From assembly GCA_022570795.1 (NCBI GenBank), contig JAKUDP010000025.1, positions 263,001 to 327,000 on the forward strand: DNA of 64,000 bases. Reading direction: 5' to 3'. Origin of the DNA: Sphaerulina vaccinii (taxonomy: Eukaryota > Ascomycota > Dothideomycetes > Mycosphaerellales > Mycosphaerellaceae). Shown in pieces: positions 1 through 9,993 of this stretch. A program made the translations under genes and the position numbers. The notes below the pieces were generated by a model, which had not been told where the DNA came from, searched no databases, and saw only the letters and a list, made by a program, of their open reading frames with translations. Every line of letters starts with the position of its first letter. The stretch's first letter is position 1.

Positions 1-1
1 T

Positions 2-820
2 CAATACGAGTCCATCATCTCAACACTCTGCGAGAACCTGGACTCACTAGACGAACCCGAGGCGAAGGCAGCCATGATCTGGGTCATCGGGCAATATGCA
101 GACCGCATCGACAACTCTGAAGTCCTCCTCGAAGACTTCCTTGACAGCTGGGCAGATGAAACCCACGAAGTACAACTTGCGCTTCTGACAGCAACAGTCA
201 AGCTCTTCATCCAAAGACCGACGAAAGGACAAGATTTGGTACCCAAAGTACTGAAGTGGGCGACAGAAGACACAGACAATCCCGACTTACGAGATCGCGG
301 ATACATGTACTGGCGTCTCCTTAGCAGTAACCCAACAGCTGCGAAAGGCATTGTCATGGGCGAGAAACCCGCCATCACAGCCGAAAGTGAAAAGCTGGAT
401 CCCGTCACTCTCGAAGAGATGTGCCTGGTAGTTGGCACACTAGCCACAGTCTACCTCAAACCCGTACAGACTGTTTTTCGCTCCACGAGGCCGAGGAGAT
501 TACAAGACAGTCCTGCTCTTCAGAGGGAGAAGTTGCCTTCTTGGAGAGCTCAACAGGAAGCGAATATGGTCAGCGCAGATGCTCAAGCTGCTGTATACGC
601 ACTCAATGGGCAGCAGCCCACAAGTGCTATTGATGAAGCCGATGCCTACTTTGCGAGTGTGGGAGGGCAAGGCGTCGCCAATGATGGCTTTGCGTCAAGT
701 CCTGGAGCCGGCATGGATCAGGGAGGGCAGATGTATATGGTGAATCAGGGACAAGGACTGGGCACTGTAAGACCTATGACCCACGTACAGAATGGTGAAG
801 GGGATTTGTTGTCATTCTAG
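2..820 (+). CDS. APL2: AP-1 complex beta-adaptin, C-terminal part (partial)
   Basis: This is the 3' end of a beta-adaptin gene that begins before the window. The frame is open from base 2 and encodes 272 residues to the TAG at 818-820. The first visible residues (QYESIISTLCENLDSLDEP, then MIWVIGQYADRIDN) match the HEAT-like trunk of beta-adaptins. A typical trunk end follows (LALLTATVKLFIQRP, then DLRDRGYMYWRLLS). The clathrin adaptor beta subunit works in the AP-1 complex at the trans-Golgi network and endosomes. The last 90 or so residues are a Gly/Gln-rich hinge, and no appendage (ear) domain follows, as is usual for fungal AP-1 beta, which supports AP-1 over AP-2. No intron is visible in this part. 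Confidence is high for the family and somewhat lower for AP-1 against AP-2. Confidence 0.93.
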   Translation, partial: QYESIISTLCENLDSLDEPEAKAAMIWVIGQYADRIDNSEVLLEDFLDSWADETHEVQLALLTATVKLFIQRPTKGQDLVPKVLKWATEDTDNPDLRDRGYMYWRLLSSNPTAAKGIVMGEKPAITAESEKLDPVTLEEMCLVVGTLATVYLKPVQTVFRSTRPRRLQDSPALQREKLPSWRAQQEANMVSADAQAAVYALNGQQPTSAIDEADAYFASVGGQGVANDGFASSPGAGMDQGGQMYMVNQGQGLGTVRPMTHVQNGEGDLLSF

Positions 821-1165
821 GAGATGATGGCTGTGAATGAGGAACGGATGTGGACGCTGTCTGTCGGGTAAAGGATTGATACGTAGCGCAGCACAGTATG
901 AGACTGATCATACAACTTCGTAATCCTCCACCGGCAATATTTGAACACGCAATCGCCTCATCTGTACTTTTGTGTAGCGGTAAATCTTTCATCCTCGCTC
1001 GGCTCAATTTGCCTCGTATCGAACATACGAGCGGGAGGCGCTTGTTGAACCTCAGCATCGCACGGTTCGTTCCAGCCTTGATCACTACTCAACCATATCG
1101 CGGGTCCAGCATCATGTCTCCATCAACACCTTTCCTTGTGTATATTGATTCTCTCATCTATAACG
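821..1165. other. Intergenic, no gene seen
   Basis: The gap lies between the beta-adaptin stop and the small ORF at 1166. It would hold the adaptin 3' UTR and the upstream region of the amidase. I see no convincing coding frame or repeat here. Confidence 0.5.
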
Positions 1166-1327
1166 ATGGCGCCAGGATCCGACTCCTCCAAGTCTCTGGA
1201 CACGCAGGCCTATCTGGCACCCGATAACGGCCGACACGTGAAGCGGCGAAGAGTAGTCTTCGCGGCCGAAGATGAATCACAACGCAAGAGAAGGCGTCAG
1301 TCTTCGCCTAGCAGGCCATTCTCGTAG
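1166..1327 (+). CDS. Small basic ORF upstream of the amidase (uORF or alternative first exon)
   Basis: An ATG-started frame of 53 codons lies 60 bases upstream of the amidase ATG. It encodes two clusters of basic residues (HVKRRRVVF and QRKRRRQSS) that resemble a nuclear localisation signal. It could be a translated upstream ORF in the amidase leader. Alternatively, a splice from the GTAGGT at 1324 to the CAG ending at 1385 would remove the TAG and join this frame directly to the amidase ATG. That would add an N-terminal extension of about 53 residues. The family is not recognised. The basic content may also be chance, so confidence is low. Confidence 0.25.
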   Translation: MAPGSDSSKSLDTQAYLAPDNGRHVKRRRVVFAAEDESQRKRRRQSSPSRPFS

Positions 1328-1386
1328 GTGAGCTCCAGTCTGCTCAGCATTCCATACAGGACCAGGAAGCCAACAAGACGTACAGC

Positions 1387-2775
1387 ATGGCTACCAAAGA
1401 GCCTTTCCGCTTGACCGCCACAGAGGCATTGAAAGCATTCGACTCCGGGGACCTGACAGTAGAAGACTACGCTCGATCCCTCCTAGACCGGATTCAAGAA
1501 CGCGATGAAGCAGTTCGAGCATGGATTTATCTCGATGGCAATCATGTCATCGAACAAGCCAAAGCTCTTGACAAACTCCCCAAAGAGCAACGAGGACCTA
1601 TGCATGGTGTTGCTGTGGCTGTGAAGGATGTCATCTATACCAAAGGTAACCATACTCCCCAAGATAGAGTATGATAAGATCGCTAATGCTCACCAGATAT
1701 GCCAACCCAACACAACTCCTCAATCTACAAAGACAGCTTTCCAGAAATCGACGCAGGCAGCGTAGCAATGCTTCGAAAAGCCGGAGCTCTCATTTTCGGC
1801 AAAACGACCACCACAGAATTCGCCGCCAATGTGATCGGAACCAAGACAGCGAACCCTCATTCACCTACCCGGACACCAGGAGGTTCTTCGTCAGGTTCTG
1901 GAGCAGCGGTTGCAGATTTCCAGGTCCCAATAGCTTTAGGAACACAAACAGGGGGTTCTATGATTCGACCCGCAAGTTTCAATGGCATCTTTGGGATAAA
2001 GCCGACTTGGGGAAGTGTGAGTAGAGAAGGACAGAAGATCTATTCGCTTTCATTGGATACGTTGGGTTGGTATGGACGCTGCATCGAAGACCTTGAGCTG
2101 CTGATCAAATTGTTTGCTTTGAAGGATGATGGAGTTCCGAGGCCGCTCGTCGACAACGGGGTGAAAGGGCTTAAGTTCGGCTTCCTGAAAACCATGGTCT
2201 GGAATCATGCTGGTTCAGGAACGCGAAAGGCATTCGAAGACGGGAAACGGCAACTTCAGGAAGCTGGAGCTGACGTCTCAGAAATCGAATTCCCTTCCGA
2301 GTTCAACAACTTACCAGCCTGGCACACCATACAGCTCTTCTCCGATGGCCGCGTCTCCTTCCTACCAGAATACAGTATGGCAAAGGAATCTCTCGCTGCA
2401 GATCTCGTCGAACACGTCGAAGAATTCCACGGCTACACGCGGAAACAATACCTGGATGCATGCGACAACATCGCGGCGCTGAGACCGAAGTTTGATGCTA
2501 TAGCAGATCAGTACGATGCGATCGTAGCGCCTAGTGTTCCAGATGTTGCTCCTGAAGGATTGGAGAGGACTGGTAGTGCGATTTTCCAGGGCTTCTGGAC
2601 TGCATTGCATGTTCCTATTGTGAATGTTCCGGGTTTCAAAGGAGAAGATGATATGCCGATTGGACTCAGTCTGGTGGCAGGGAGGTACAAGGATCAGAAG
2701 CTGCTCAATGTTGCTAGGGAGGTTGGGAAAGTGTGGCAGACAAAGCCGATTGATCTGCCGGAGGTGAAGAGGTAG
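1387..2775 (+). CDS. Amidase-signature family amidohydrolase
   Basis: Two exons, 1387-1645 and 1697-2775, are joined across a 51-base intron with GTAACC, a CTAAT branch site and CAG. They give 445 residues. The join restores the family motif VKDVIYTKDMPT, which supports the splice. The amidase signature is complete: the catalytic lysine in VAVKDVIYTK, the cis-serine in GGSSSGSGAAVADFQ, and the nucleophilic serine in GTQTGGSMIRPASFNG. Amidases of this class hydrolyse carboxamides (R-CO-NH2 to acid and ammonia) using a Ser-cisSer-Lys triad. The substrate cannot be read from sequence. No signal peptide is seen, so it is probably cytosolic. Its length is normal for the short fungal/bacterial-type amidases. 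The start was chosen at the first ATG in a good context (tacagcATGG), although an upstream in-frame extension by splicing is possible. Confidence 0.9.
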
Positions 2776-3748
2776 ACACAAGTGCTCTCATCAAACATAT
2801 CTGGTGGAGCGGGTATCTATTCTTCTCCCTCGCAGAGTCTGAATCGTGATGAGTGCCTCCATGGTCGCACAGGTCTCACAGCTTGCCCCGTTTGTATGCC
2901 AATATGCAGGTCCCTGCTGATCTGCCATCTAGGCAGGTTCCCGATGCGCAATCAAGGTACATATATCCTTCCAACTTGTGTGTTTCCCAGGGAAGTAGCT
3001 GATCCAATTATTAGCTCGCGCGCTGGTGCAGCGGCCTCTTGATTGAGGTGCGGGTGAGGGTGACTCCTAACCAGTCTTGTGTGAACAACAGTCGTGGAGT
3101 CACATCGATTCGCTGCGACTGTTCTTCCCTTTTTGCTGTCTTGGCGGCTTTCTCTCCTTTTGCCGGGCTACCTTATGTGTCCAGGCCATGCTGTCGGCGG
3201 GTACGTTGGCCCAGAGTTGCTAGGCGGCCAGAAGTTGTGAACTTCTTTTGCAAGTCCGTGTCGATATGCAGGTTTCCGCACACATTCAAGGTACATATAT
3301 CTCTCCAATCTGTCTGTTTCTCAGGGAAGTAGCTGAACCAATAGATATTCGGACTGGTGAAGTGGCCTCTTTGTTGCGACAAAAGTCACGGTTGACTCCT
3401 AACCAGTACAGTCGGCAGGTCATGCTGCGATTGTTTCTTCCCTTTTTTGCTTTTGCAGTCTTGGCATATATCTCCGTTTCTGGACTATTTTTCGATATCA
3501 TGCTGTGGGAACAGAGGTAGGCTTGGAGAAGTTTTGAGCTCAGAGACATTTGTGAACTTTTGATAACATAGCTTTTTGTATAAGTACAACAACCGCATCA
3601 ATCTATTCACTTTTTACACACGTCCTCTAACCTCTATCGTTTTGATCGTGTAGGTCTTTTGGTATGTTCGGACGAGAGCAAAGCTCCTTCGCCCAGTCGC
3701 GCGAGTGCACTGTGCCATTCTCTCTGATCACGGCCATTATCTTGTGGC
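2776..3748. other. Intergenic region holding a diverged direct repeat
   Basis: No gene is recognisable between the amidase stop and the frameshifted 2EXR-like gene. The main content is the pair of diverged repeat copies annotated separately. Confidence 0.5.
2934..3466. repeat. Diverged direct repeat, two copies of about 200 bp
   Basis: Copy 1 spans about 2934-3146 and copy 2 about 3269-3466. Shared landmarks in the same order are CAGGTT(C/T)CCG, TCAAGGTACATATATC, CAGGGAAGTAGCTGA, GGCCTCTT, TGACTCCTAACCAGT, CTTCCCTTTTT and GTCTTGGC. Several mismatches are C in copy 1 against T in copy 2, for example TTCCCAGGG against TTCTCAGGG. That is compatible with RIP-like decay, though other changes are also present. 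No coding potential is seen in either copy. The origin, relic element or local duplication, is unknown. Confidence 0.7.
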
Positions 3749-4514
3749 CTACCTTGGCAGTGTGGCTGCAACCTGAAGCCACTTTGCTAATGCTGCATCG
3801 CTATCACCTCCCTGCTCTGGCTGGCAACCAAAGTCGCTGTAGCGGGTTCCCTGCCAGTCCTCTCGAAACTTCCGGTTCCCGTTCCATCGAACTGCCTCGA
3901 TGTGACCCTTGATGTACACCCCTCCACGCATGATCATCTTCCAGAAGCCTAGTCGTTCGCCGGCGAAGTTTCGACGTGCGAAGGTGCCACCCAGTGCCAT
4001 CTCTCTTGTCATGTTCGCGAAGATCATATCCCATGACCACTTCATAGCTGTGATGTCTTCGAAAAAGATCTCTCCGTCGTACGGCATGCTGAAGTGGTGC
4101 ACTCCCAAGCTTCTGCCCGCACACTGGTAGTCGCGCAGCTTTGGACAGATTGAGGTTGACCTGTCCTAGTCCATTGTTTGGTCCGCCTACAATCAGAATG
4201 CTGATGTTGTCGACTGCTTTGACGTTGTTTGCTCCGATTTGCTCCAAGAAGAGTGCTGGGAGCCGTAGGTCTCCTTCTATCTCGAACTTGGAAGACTGCC
4301 GGCCGTAGAATAGCGGCATGTACTTCTTGTAGAGCTTCTTGCAGCTCAATGGAAATGCCATCTCAGCAAGTACGTTTCTTCCTGTAGGTTGCGCCTTTGC
4401 TCTGTTCGTTGGTGACGTTCGGTACAGCTCGATGAGGCCGCCGTCCGGCATTGCCAGCTCTGCGATGCGGTTGAGGTTCTCCTCGGAGAGGTTGAAGAGG
4501 CGCGAGTTGCCCAT
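3749..4514 (-). pseudogene. 2EXR-like (F-box-like) protein gene with a frameshift
   Basis: From the ATG at 4514 the frame begins MGNSRLFNLSEENLNRIAEL. It continues through CKKLYKKYMPLFYGRQSSKF, which corresponds to the conserved CRQL...LPLFY element of fungal 2EXR proteins. After VNLNLSK (about 4140) the continuing frame becomes Arg-rich junk. A sensible protein (LRDYQCAGRSLGVHHFSMPY...) carries on in another frame to a stop at 3749. A single extra A in the AAA at 4140-4142 (T on the plus strand) explains the shift, and no splice signals explain it. The gene is therefore broken here, either a real pseudogene or an assembly error. Unbroken, it would be about 255 residues. The function of 2EXR proteins is largely unknown. 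Confidence 0.6.
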
Positions 4515-6081
4515 GGCGTGTGATGTCTGTCGAGGGGTTATCTCCGAAATGCGATCGAGTTGGTGATATTGGGTGCTCTGCGTTTCAGGTGGCGGAGTGC
4601 AGTAATATGCGATGGAGGGCGTGTCCAGAGGGTTTGTCTATTGTGTCTATTGAGCAATGTGTTGTTGTTGTTGTTGTATTCGAAAGCTCTGATTGTCGAG
4701 GTAGCATTATATAGTGGGTGTGGGTACCACGACAATGTTAGCTCGGCACACCTCCTATTGGGCATTGTCCATGAAGTGAATGGAGTCAAATGCTCACTTT
4801 GAGTGAAAAGTCCACTCCGAGTGAAATAGCTACTTCAAGCAGATATGGCAAATCGGGAACTCGAAGCTAGGTTAGGACTTCCCACACTTCGTCGATCTCC
4901 CGTTTCTCTCACGTCCTGGCGACGTTCTACGCAACCCGAAGCAGAGATGTCGCAGGACTGGTAGCTACCCATGTGTCTTGAGATCCGGATTCTTGTATTG
5001 CAAATCGGGAACTCGAAGCTAGGTTAGGACTTCCCACACTTCGTCGATCTCCCGTTTCTCTCACGTCCTGACCATGTTCTACGCATCCCGGAGCAGAGAT
5101 GTCGTAGGACTGGCAGCTCCTATTGTGTCTTGAGATCAGGATTTTTGTCTTGTTCGAGTGATGACTATCCTGCAACGCGCTCCCCGAATTTGCTTCTAGC
5201 AACGAACCTACTAGGAACGGAGCTTCGAGCCCGAGAAGTGAAGTGAAGCACAGAGTCTTTGTCAAGTGTGGCCCGGGCACATCTCGTCGCTATGTATTGG
5301 CCTAGTCACTTCCCGTATATCGTCGAAGATATGTTTCGCTGAACGTTGGTCGCTACCGATATCACAACTTCCACTTTTTTGCGCAAGTACAGGCTGGTGC
5401 GGTAGGTCCAATCCAATGAGACAACTCAGATAGCTGTATATATCCAGATGTGGTTGGTTGCTCGTTCGAACGGAGCCGAACACTTCGACCCAGATTGGGC
5501 AGTGTTATCATGGGTATAGTCAAGAGAATGCTTTGCTATCGGCTGTGTCGTGGACATTAATGTTCCAATGCTCTGCTGCCCTGATCCTGAGGGTGTAATT
5601 CCGACCAGCTGTGTCTGAATGCGCTTGCCTTCTGCCGGAATACACAATTCTCGTAGAGAAGATCATATGCATGCCTCCGTTTAGAACACCACCGTCCAGT
5701 GCCACGCCAAAGGATATGCTGTTTCCTCCAGGGTCTACCTTCTCGTGGTTATGGTGCCCTTGCCTTCAGACTTTAAGAATTGCTGATGTTGTCCAACTCA
5801 CGAAGGGCCTGCATGTACCTCCTTATGTGTCACGTCGACAATCGTTTTGCAGTTGCTTGACATGCCCCAAGATATGTCTTACTTGATTACGGTCTCCATG
5901 CGGAGGAATATCTCCGTCCTGGTCTTGTCGGCGAGATCAGCAGCCCAGAGGTCGGTCCCAGGGAGCGAAGATGCCAGGAGTGCTTCCTTCGCAAACTATT
6001 GCATGCCTGCTTATTGGCTGCAAATTTTCGCTCTTTCTCTTTCCACAGTGAACGCACATTAGCGCTCAATCTTACTTCACC
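4515..6081. other. Intergenic region with a tandem duplication and a short microsatellite
   Basis: No gene was found. The region holds a short (TTG)n run at about 4658-4677 and the 152-bp tandem duplication at 4848-5151. The small open frames here show no recognisable protein features. Confidence 0.5.
4848..5151. repeat. Tandem duplication of a 152-bp unit
   Basis: Unit 1 is about 4848-4999 and unit 2 about 5000-5151. The first 72 or so bases (from GCAAATCGGGAACTCGAAGC to TCTCTCACGTCCTG) are identical. The second halves differ at scattered positions, including several C/T and G/A changes (for example GATGTCGCAGGACTGG against GATGTCGTAGGACTGG). The uneven identity suggests either gene conversion of the first half or stronger constraint there. 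No coding frame spans the units. Confidence 0.85.
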
Positions 6082-6756
6082 TTACGCCTCGGCTGCCCTT
6101 CCACCCGAGGCGAGCATGTACGCTCTCGCCCTCACCAACTCATTGTAAACGCTCATCATCCAGAAATCCTCTGCCGCCAAATTACTCGTTCGTTCATGGG
6201 CCTTCGCCAACACCCTATCCCAGCTCCCGCGCAAATCCTTCCCTTCAATCACTACATCCTCCCTTGACATCCTCCAAGGCAACACCATCACAAATTGCAC
6301 CCTCGCTATGCCTTCGACACCGAACATGGCGACAGCATAATCCCACTTGTCACACAACACAGTCCGGCACTCCGTCGGCCAATAGAACCACCGGCACCCA
6401 TCACTAAACCAGTGCCACAACACAACTGTTCCAAGAAGTGCAAATCTCTCCTCGCCCAACTGCTTTCTGAATGTTCCTAGCGCGTCCGGAGGAGTTGGGC
6501 GACTTAAGGTACAGGAGAGTGTACTGCATTGGAACGTGTTGACTGCGTAGAACATCTTTAAGGTTTCGTGGTGGAGTTGTCGACATGTCTTTGGGAGTGC
6601 GAAAAGATGAGGATATGCACGCTGATGCTTGCGGTATCTTGTTATGGAGTCCTGAGTTCGTGGGAGGAGGACAATAGGATCGTCGCATGTGAGAGCAAAG
6701 GTGAATATGAGGTTTCGAATCTCGGGGGGCAGGCGTTTGAGTGTCGAGCGTTCCAT
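6082..6756 (-). CDS. 2EXR-domain protein
   Basis: A single-exon frame of 224 residues starts at the ATG at 6756. The N-terminus LKRLPPEIRNLIFTFAL is the hallmark of the 2EXR family (Pfam 2EXR, F-box-like helix), in which LPxEIR..I/L is diagnostic. About 45 residues on, TCRQLHHETLKMFYAVNTF matches the second conserved element, a HEAL/ETLxxFY strand. These proteins are greatly expanded in Dothideomycetes and Leotiomycetes. Their biochemical role is not established; the F-box resemblance hints at protein-protein interaction. There is no signal peptide or membrane segment. It sits beside two further 2EXR-type genes (3749-4514 and 7199-8395), so this is a small cluster. Confidence 0.8.
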   Translation of the reverse strand: MERSTLKRLPPEIRNLIFTFALTCDDPIVLLPRTQDSITRYRKHQRAYPHLFALPKTCRQLHHETLKMFYAVNTFQCSTLSCTLSRPTPPDALGTFRKQLGEERFALLGTVVLWHWFSDGCRWFYWPTECRTVLCDKWDYAVAMFGVEGIARVQFVMVLPWRMSREDVVIEGKDLRGSWDRVLAKAHERTSNLAAEDFWMMSVYNELVRARAYMLASGGRAAEA

Positions 6757-7198
6757 GATCGTTGTCGTTGATCGTGTGCGTGCAGGGTTGCTTGAAGATC
6801 CTTATGAGTAGCTGTGGTCAGCTCCTTAGGAAGAATTGGTGCATCCTTGAAAGCCAGCTGTGCTTAAGAAAACAGTGGAACCACTCTGGTCAGCACCAGC
6901 ATTTCGATTCGCCACGAGCTGAGACGCGCTACGTTGCGTCTGTGAGGTACGCAAGACTGACGTGCAGGACGACTGACTCGTACGTTGCATGACTGGGATG
7001 GCCAGATGGTGCTGAGGTGTATCGAGTCAGTAGTTTGTACTCACATAGCTTAGCGATTGCCTTCTTTCCAAGAGCCTCTCATTCGTGCTTCGGCATCCAT
7101 CTTGAGTGCCGTCAGGACTGGCTTCGCAATGACAGGTATGAGCGCAGCCCCGCTTCCATTGCTCTCGTCCATGCTTCGATACTGTGCGCCCAGCACTT
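6757..7198. other. Intergenic, no gene seen
   Basis: The gap lies between two minus-strand 2EXR genes. It would contain the promoter of the gene at 6756 and the 3' UTR of the gene ending at 7199. I see no repeat or coding frame I can support. Confidence 0.5.
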
Positions 7199-8395
7199 TC
7201 AGACTCGGCTCTGCAACGGCAGCAATGTCCTCAATCTCTCCCTCGCAGTAGTCATGCTTGCCACAACCTCCTCAATACCTCTCTTCCTCACTACATCTCC
7301 AACCTTCTCAGCTTCATCTGCCATCTCCAACCATCTTCCCAGGTGTCGTTCCCATGTACACGCTGGTAGTCTCAAAGAAAGCTCAATGCTTGTATTGAAT
7401 CGGGTATTGTATTGCACAGCGCCGGCAAGAGTTTCGCCACTTGTGAGTCTTCGATAGGAGTGGTGTCCGTGGATCGCGACGCAGACTTCGATCTTGGCGC
7501 TCACGTTCTGCGTGTTCAGCGAGTGTAGGCCGCCGGCTATGATCATGGCTTTCAATGCTTCGGTGATTTGAATTTCGAGAGGGTTGGGCGGAGGCGATGT
7601 TGCCGAAGTTCCTTTGTTTGAGACGAAGGAGACGAAGCCAATTGCCCGTATGCGACTGTAAGCTGTCTTACCGATGGTCTCTCGAAAGCGCGTGAGCACA
7701 GATGTCGCATCGTTTCCTGAGAAGACAGGATGGAGAAATTAGCAAGTATCTCTGAGAATGCAGTCGTTCTTCGCATGAAGCTATCTTTACACACGGTGTT
7801 GCAGTGTGTGAGACTTCGAGGAGAAGGGATTACTTACCAGGACGATAGGGGTCATGATTGATGTTGAAGCTGTTCGTGTGATAGAAGAGCAGGTGGGTCT
7901 CGTGTCGTATGGCTTTGCTGACAGCGCTCAGAGCTCGAGCATTGGCGACCTGCGCCAGGCTGTTCTGATGGTATGGGCCGTGGGCAAGCTTTCCGTTGCC
8001 ACGATAGCCATGGATTCGGAATGGCTCCGAGTGTGTGAACGCCAGTCCGAAGATTCGGAGGCGTAGTCCTGGGGCGAAGGTAAGCAAGTATCTCTGACAT
8101 CCACAACTCTGGCTCTAACGAGTCTGTCTCCAAGCTTGTCGCTTTGGTAGGCTGAGATGTTGTAGAGATGCTTACCCGAGCCCAGTTGGCTAAAGAGTCC
8201 AGCTGGAGATGGCAGTTGGCTAAACGGCTTCTTGCTCAATTGGCGGTATTGGATGTTGATCACGAGCTTGTGCATATCGATATCTCTGAGCAGTAGAGGC
8301 TGCGGATGTGTGATGATCAGGTCTTGAGCCTGTACTGGGTGCGACATCGTCTGTCCTCTCTGCCGCTTGCCGGTGGTCGGTCTGTCTCTGTTCAT
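7199..8395 (-). CDS. 2EXR-domain protein, three exons
   Basis: My model has three exons on the minus strand: 8395-8176, 8068-7838 and 7716-7199. The introns start with GTAAGC and GTAAGT and end with CAG. Together the exons give 322 residues with phases that agree at both joins. The first join builds LFSQLGSGLRLRIFGLAF, the 2EXR start motif. Exon 2 then carries SKAIRHETHLLFYHTNSF, the second family element. Exon 3 continues with TSVLTRFRETIGKTAYSRIR. The fact that the splice reconstitutes the motif is the main support for the model. An earlier in-frame ATG at 8464 would add 23 residues and cannot be excluded. The function is unknown; the neighbours are related 2EXR genes. Confidence 0.65.
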
Positions 8396-8741
8396 CGTGG
8401 TTGATCGTGGTGCGGTGTCAGGGGAGCAGATGGTAGCTTGGTATGTGATGTCAGTAAGAGACATCAAGCCTTGTGTCGATATTACACTTCGAAGCTCACA
8501 CCGCTTTTCGAGTATTTTCGAGTGAAGCGAGGGTTCGACAATATAGCAGTCGGGCGCTGCTCATCAGTATCACCATGTCAAAGTCACGAGTATGATGTGA
8601 TCTGTTCATGCTTTTCATACCTGTAGTCTTGGTCTCATGCTTCATAATGGCCAGAAGACCGAGGCCATCTGCTGGCATGACACAAGCCATCATCACTGGT
8701 AACCAGTCCAGTCCACGCCGACCCTTTTTACGGGGTTTGGA

Positions 8742-9626
8742 TCACCGGCCCATCTTATCTATAACCTCGCGATGCGCGGCGCGATCTTTCTCAGCTTCAC
8801 TCAGCGGCTGTATGCTCCTCAGATCGCCCACAACGTCCTTCGCTTTGCCAAAGTACACCTCTTGTAGCAGGTTCCGCATCCGCGTCTCCATGTCCTCGAC
8901 CATGCGTCCAATGTTTACAACGTGGCTCTGCTCGATCTCCGCATCTCTGAGTCCTTGTAGTGGCGAGTCCTGCTGTGTCTGTCTGGTCAGATTGCCCGCG
9001 AGCTCAAGGCTGTCCACATCCTTCGACTGCAAACCCAGGTCCAGTATGACAGTCGATGTGAGCTTGTAGTGTGCGCTCCTCTTTGTCGCCGCTTCATTCA
9101 CTTCTAGTACATGGATACTGTCCCACCCGCCCTTGCCAGTTCCGCTCACGCTCTTCTTGAACAGCACGACACCTGCGAAGCCCTCGTCCAATGCCCATAG
9201 ATATGCGCTGCTAATGCCACCTTCGTAGTATAGCTCTCGGTACACATCAACGCCCTGATTCAGTGTCTCTTCCATTCTCCGCACTCGCCCAGAAGGCACC
9301 AAGTCGGCAGCGTCATCCTCAGATATGGCCGGCTCGAACTCGTTGCTCCAAGGTGATCGGTACGAGTCTCCGTCTCGGTTGTAATCGCAGCAGAGGTAGT
9401 CGCGCCCTGACTTTGTGCAGCGCTTCGATGTGAGGGCTACGTCTACGGAAGATAGCAGGTCTTCCTCAAGCGAGGGCTGGAGGGAAATGATGCCATTGAG
9501 GTTCTTTTGTGTTGAAGATGGTGGAAGTCGGCGGAGGAGGTCTCTGTGGAGGAGTCAGCTGCCACTCAAGGGAGAAGAGGGTACGTTGGCATACAGCGCA
9601 GCATCGAACGGGTCTGTCGTCGCCAT
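8742..9626 (-). CDS. CAP2: F-actin-capping protein subunit beta
   Basis: Two exons, 9626-9595 and 9543-8742, flank a 51-base intron (GTATGC, GCTGAC branch, ACAG) and encode 277 residues, normal for the family. The join restores the N-terminal signature FDAALDLLRRLPPSS. The conserved block DYLCCDYNRDGDSYRSPWSN, then VYRELYYEGGISSAYLW and GFAGVVLFKK, identifies capping protein beta. Together with the alpha subunit it forms the CapZ heterodimer, which blocks growth at filament barbed ends in cortical actin patches. An alternative donor 14 bases further on would break the frame, so this join was preferred. Myosin-I, another actin-patch protein, lies 15 kb away, probably without meaning. Confidence 0.96.
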
Positions 9627-9993
9627 GTTGGGCAGTGTGTCCTTTGGTATTGGATGTGTCGTGGTAGACTATTGGAAGTGAGCCCAAGCGAAAGTGGGGC
9701 TGCTTCCTTCGCTCTTTCCCAGTTTCATACTCAACTCACAACATCAACAACATCAATCTCACGACATTCCAGATATGACACCCTAACATACGTGCTGAGC
9801 GGCGATATGAAAAGATGCTGCGTTAAGAGATCCTGGGCCTGTAAAGCTCTTGCTGACCACAACAACTGCAGAAATGCATACAAGAGCTATCCACGAAATG
9901 AACGGTGTAGAAGAAGCTATCAGGAACAATCAAAGTAGCCATGGAGGCATCTTGTTATGTTGCTAGTCAAGCCTGCTCCTCCCACAAGATGTC
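9627..9993. other. Intergenic, no gene seen
   Basis: This is the upstream region of CAP2 and the 3' side of the next minus-strand gene. It is rich in CAACATCAACAACATCAATCTC-like sequence at about 9740-9760, which looks like a leader. No coding frame is supported. Confidence 0.5.
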
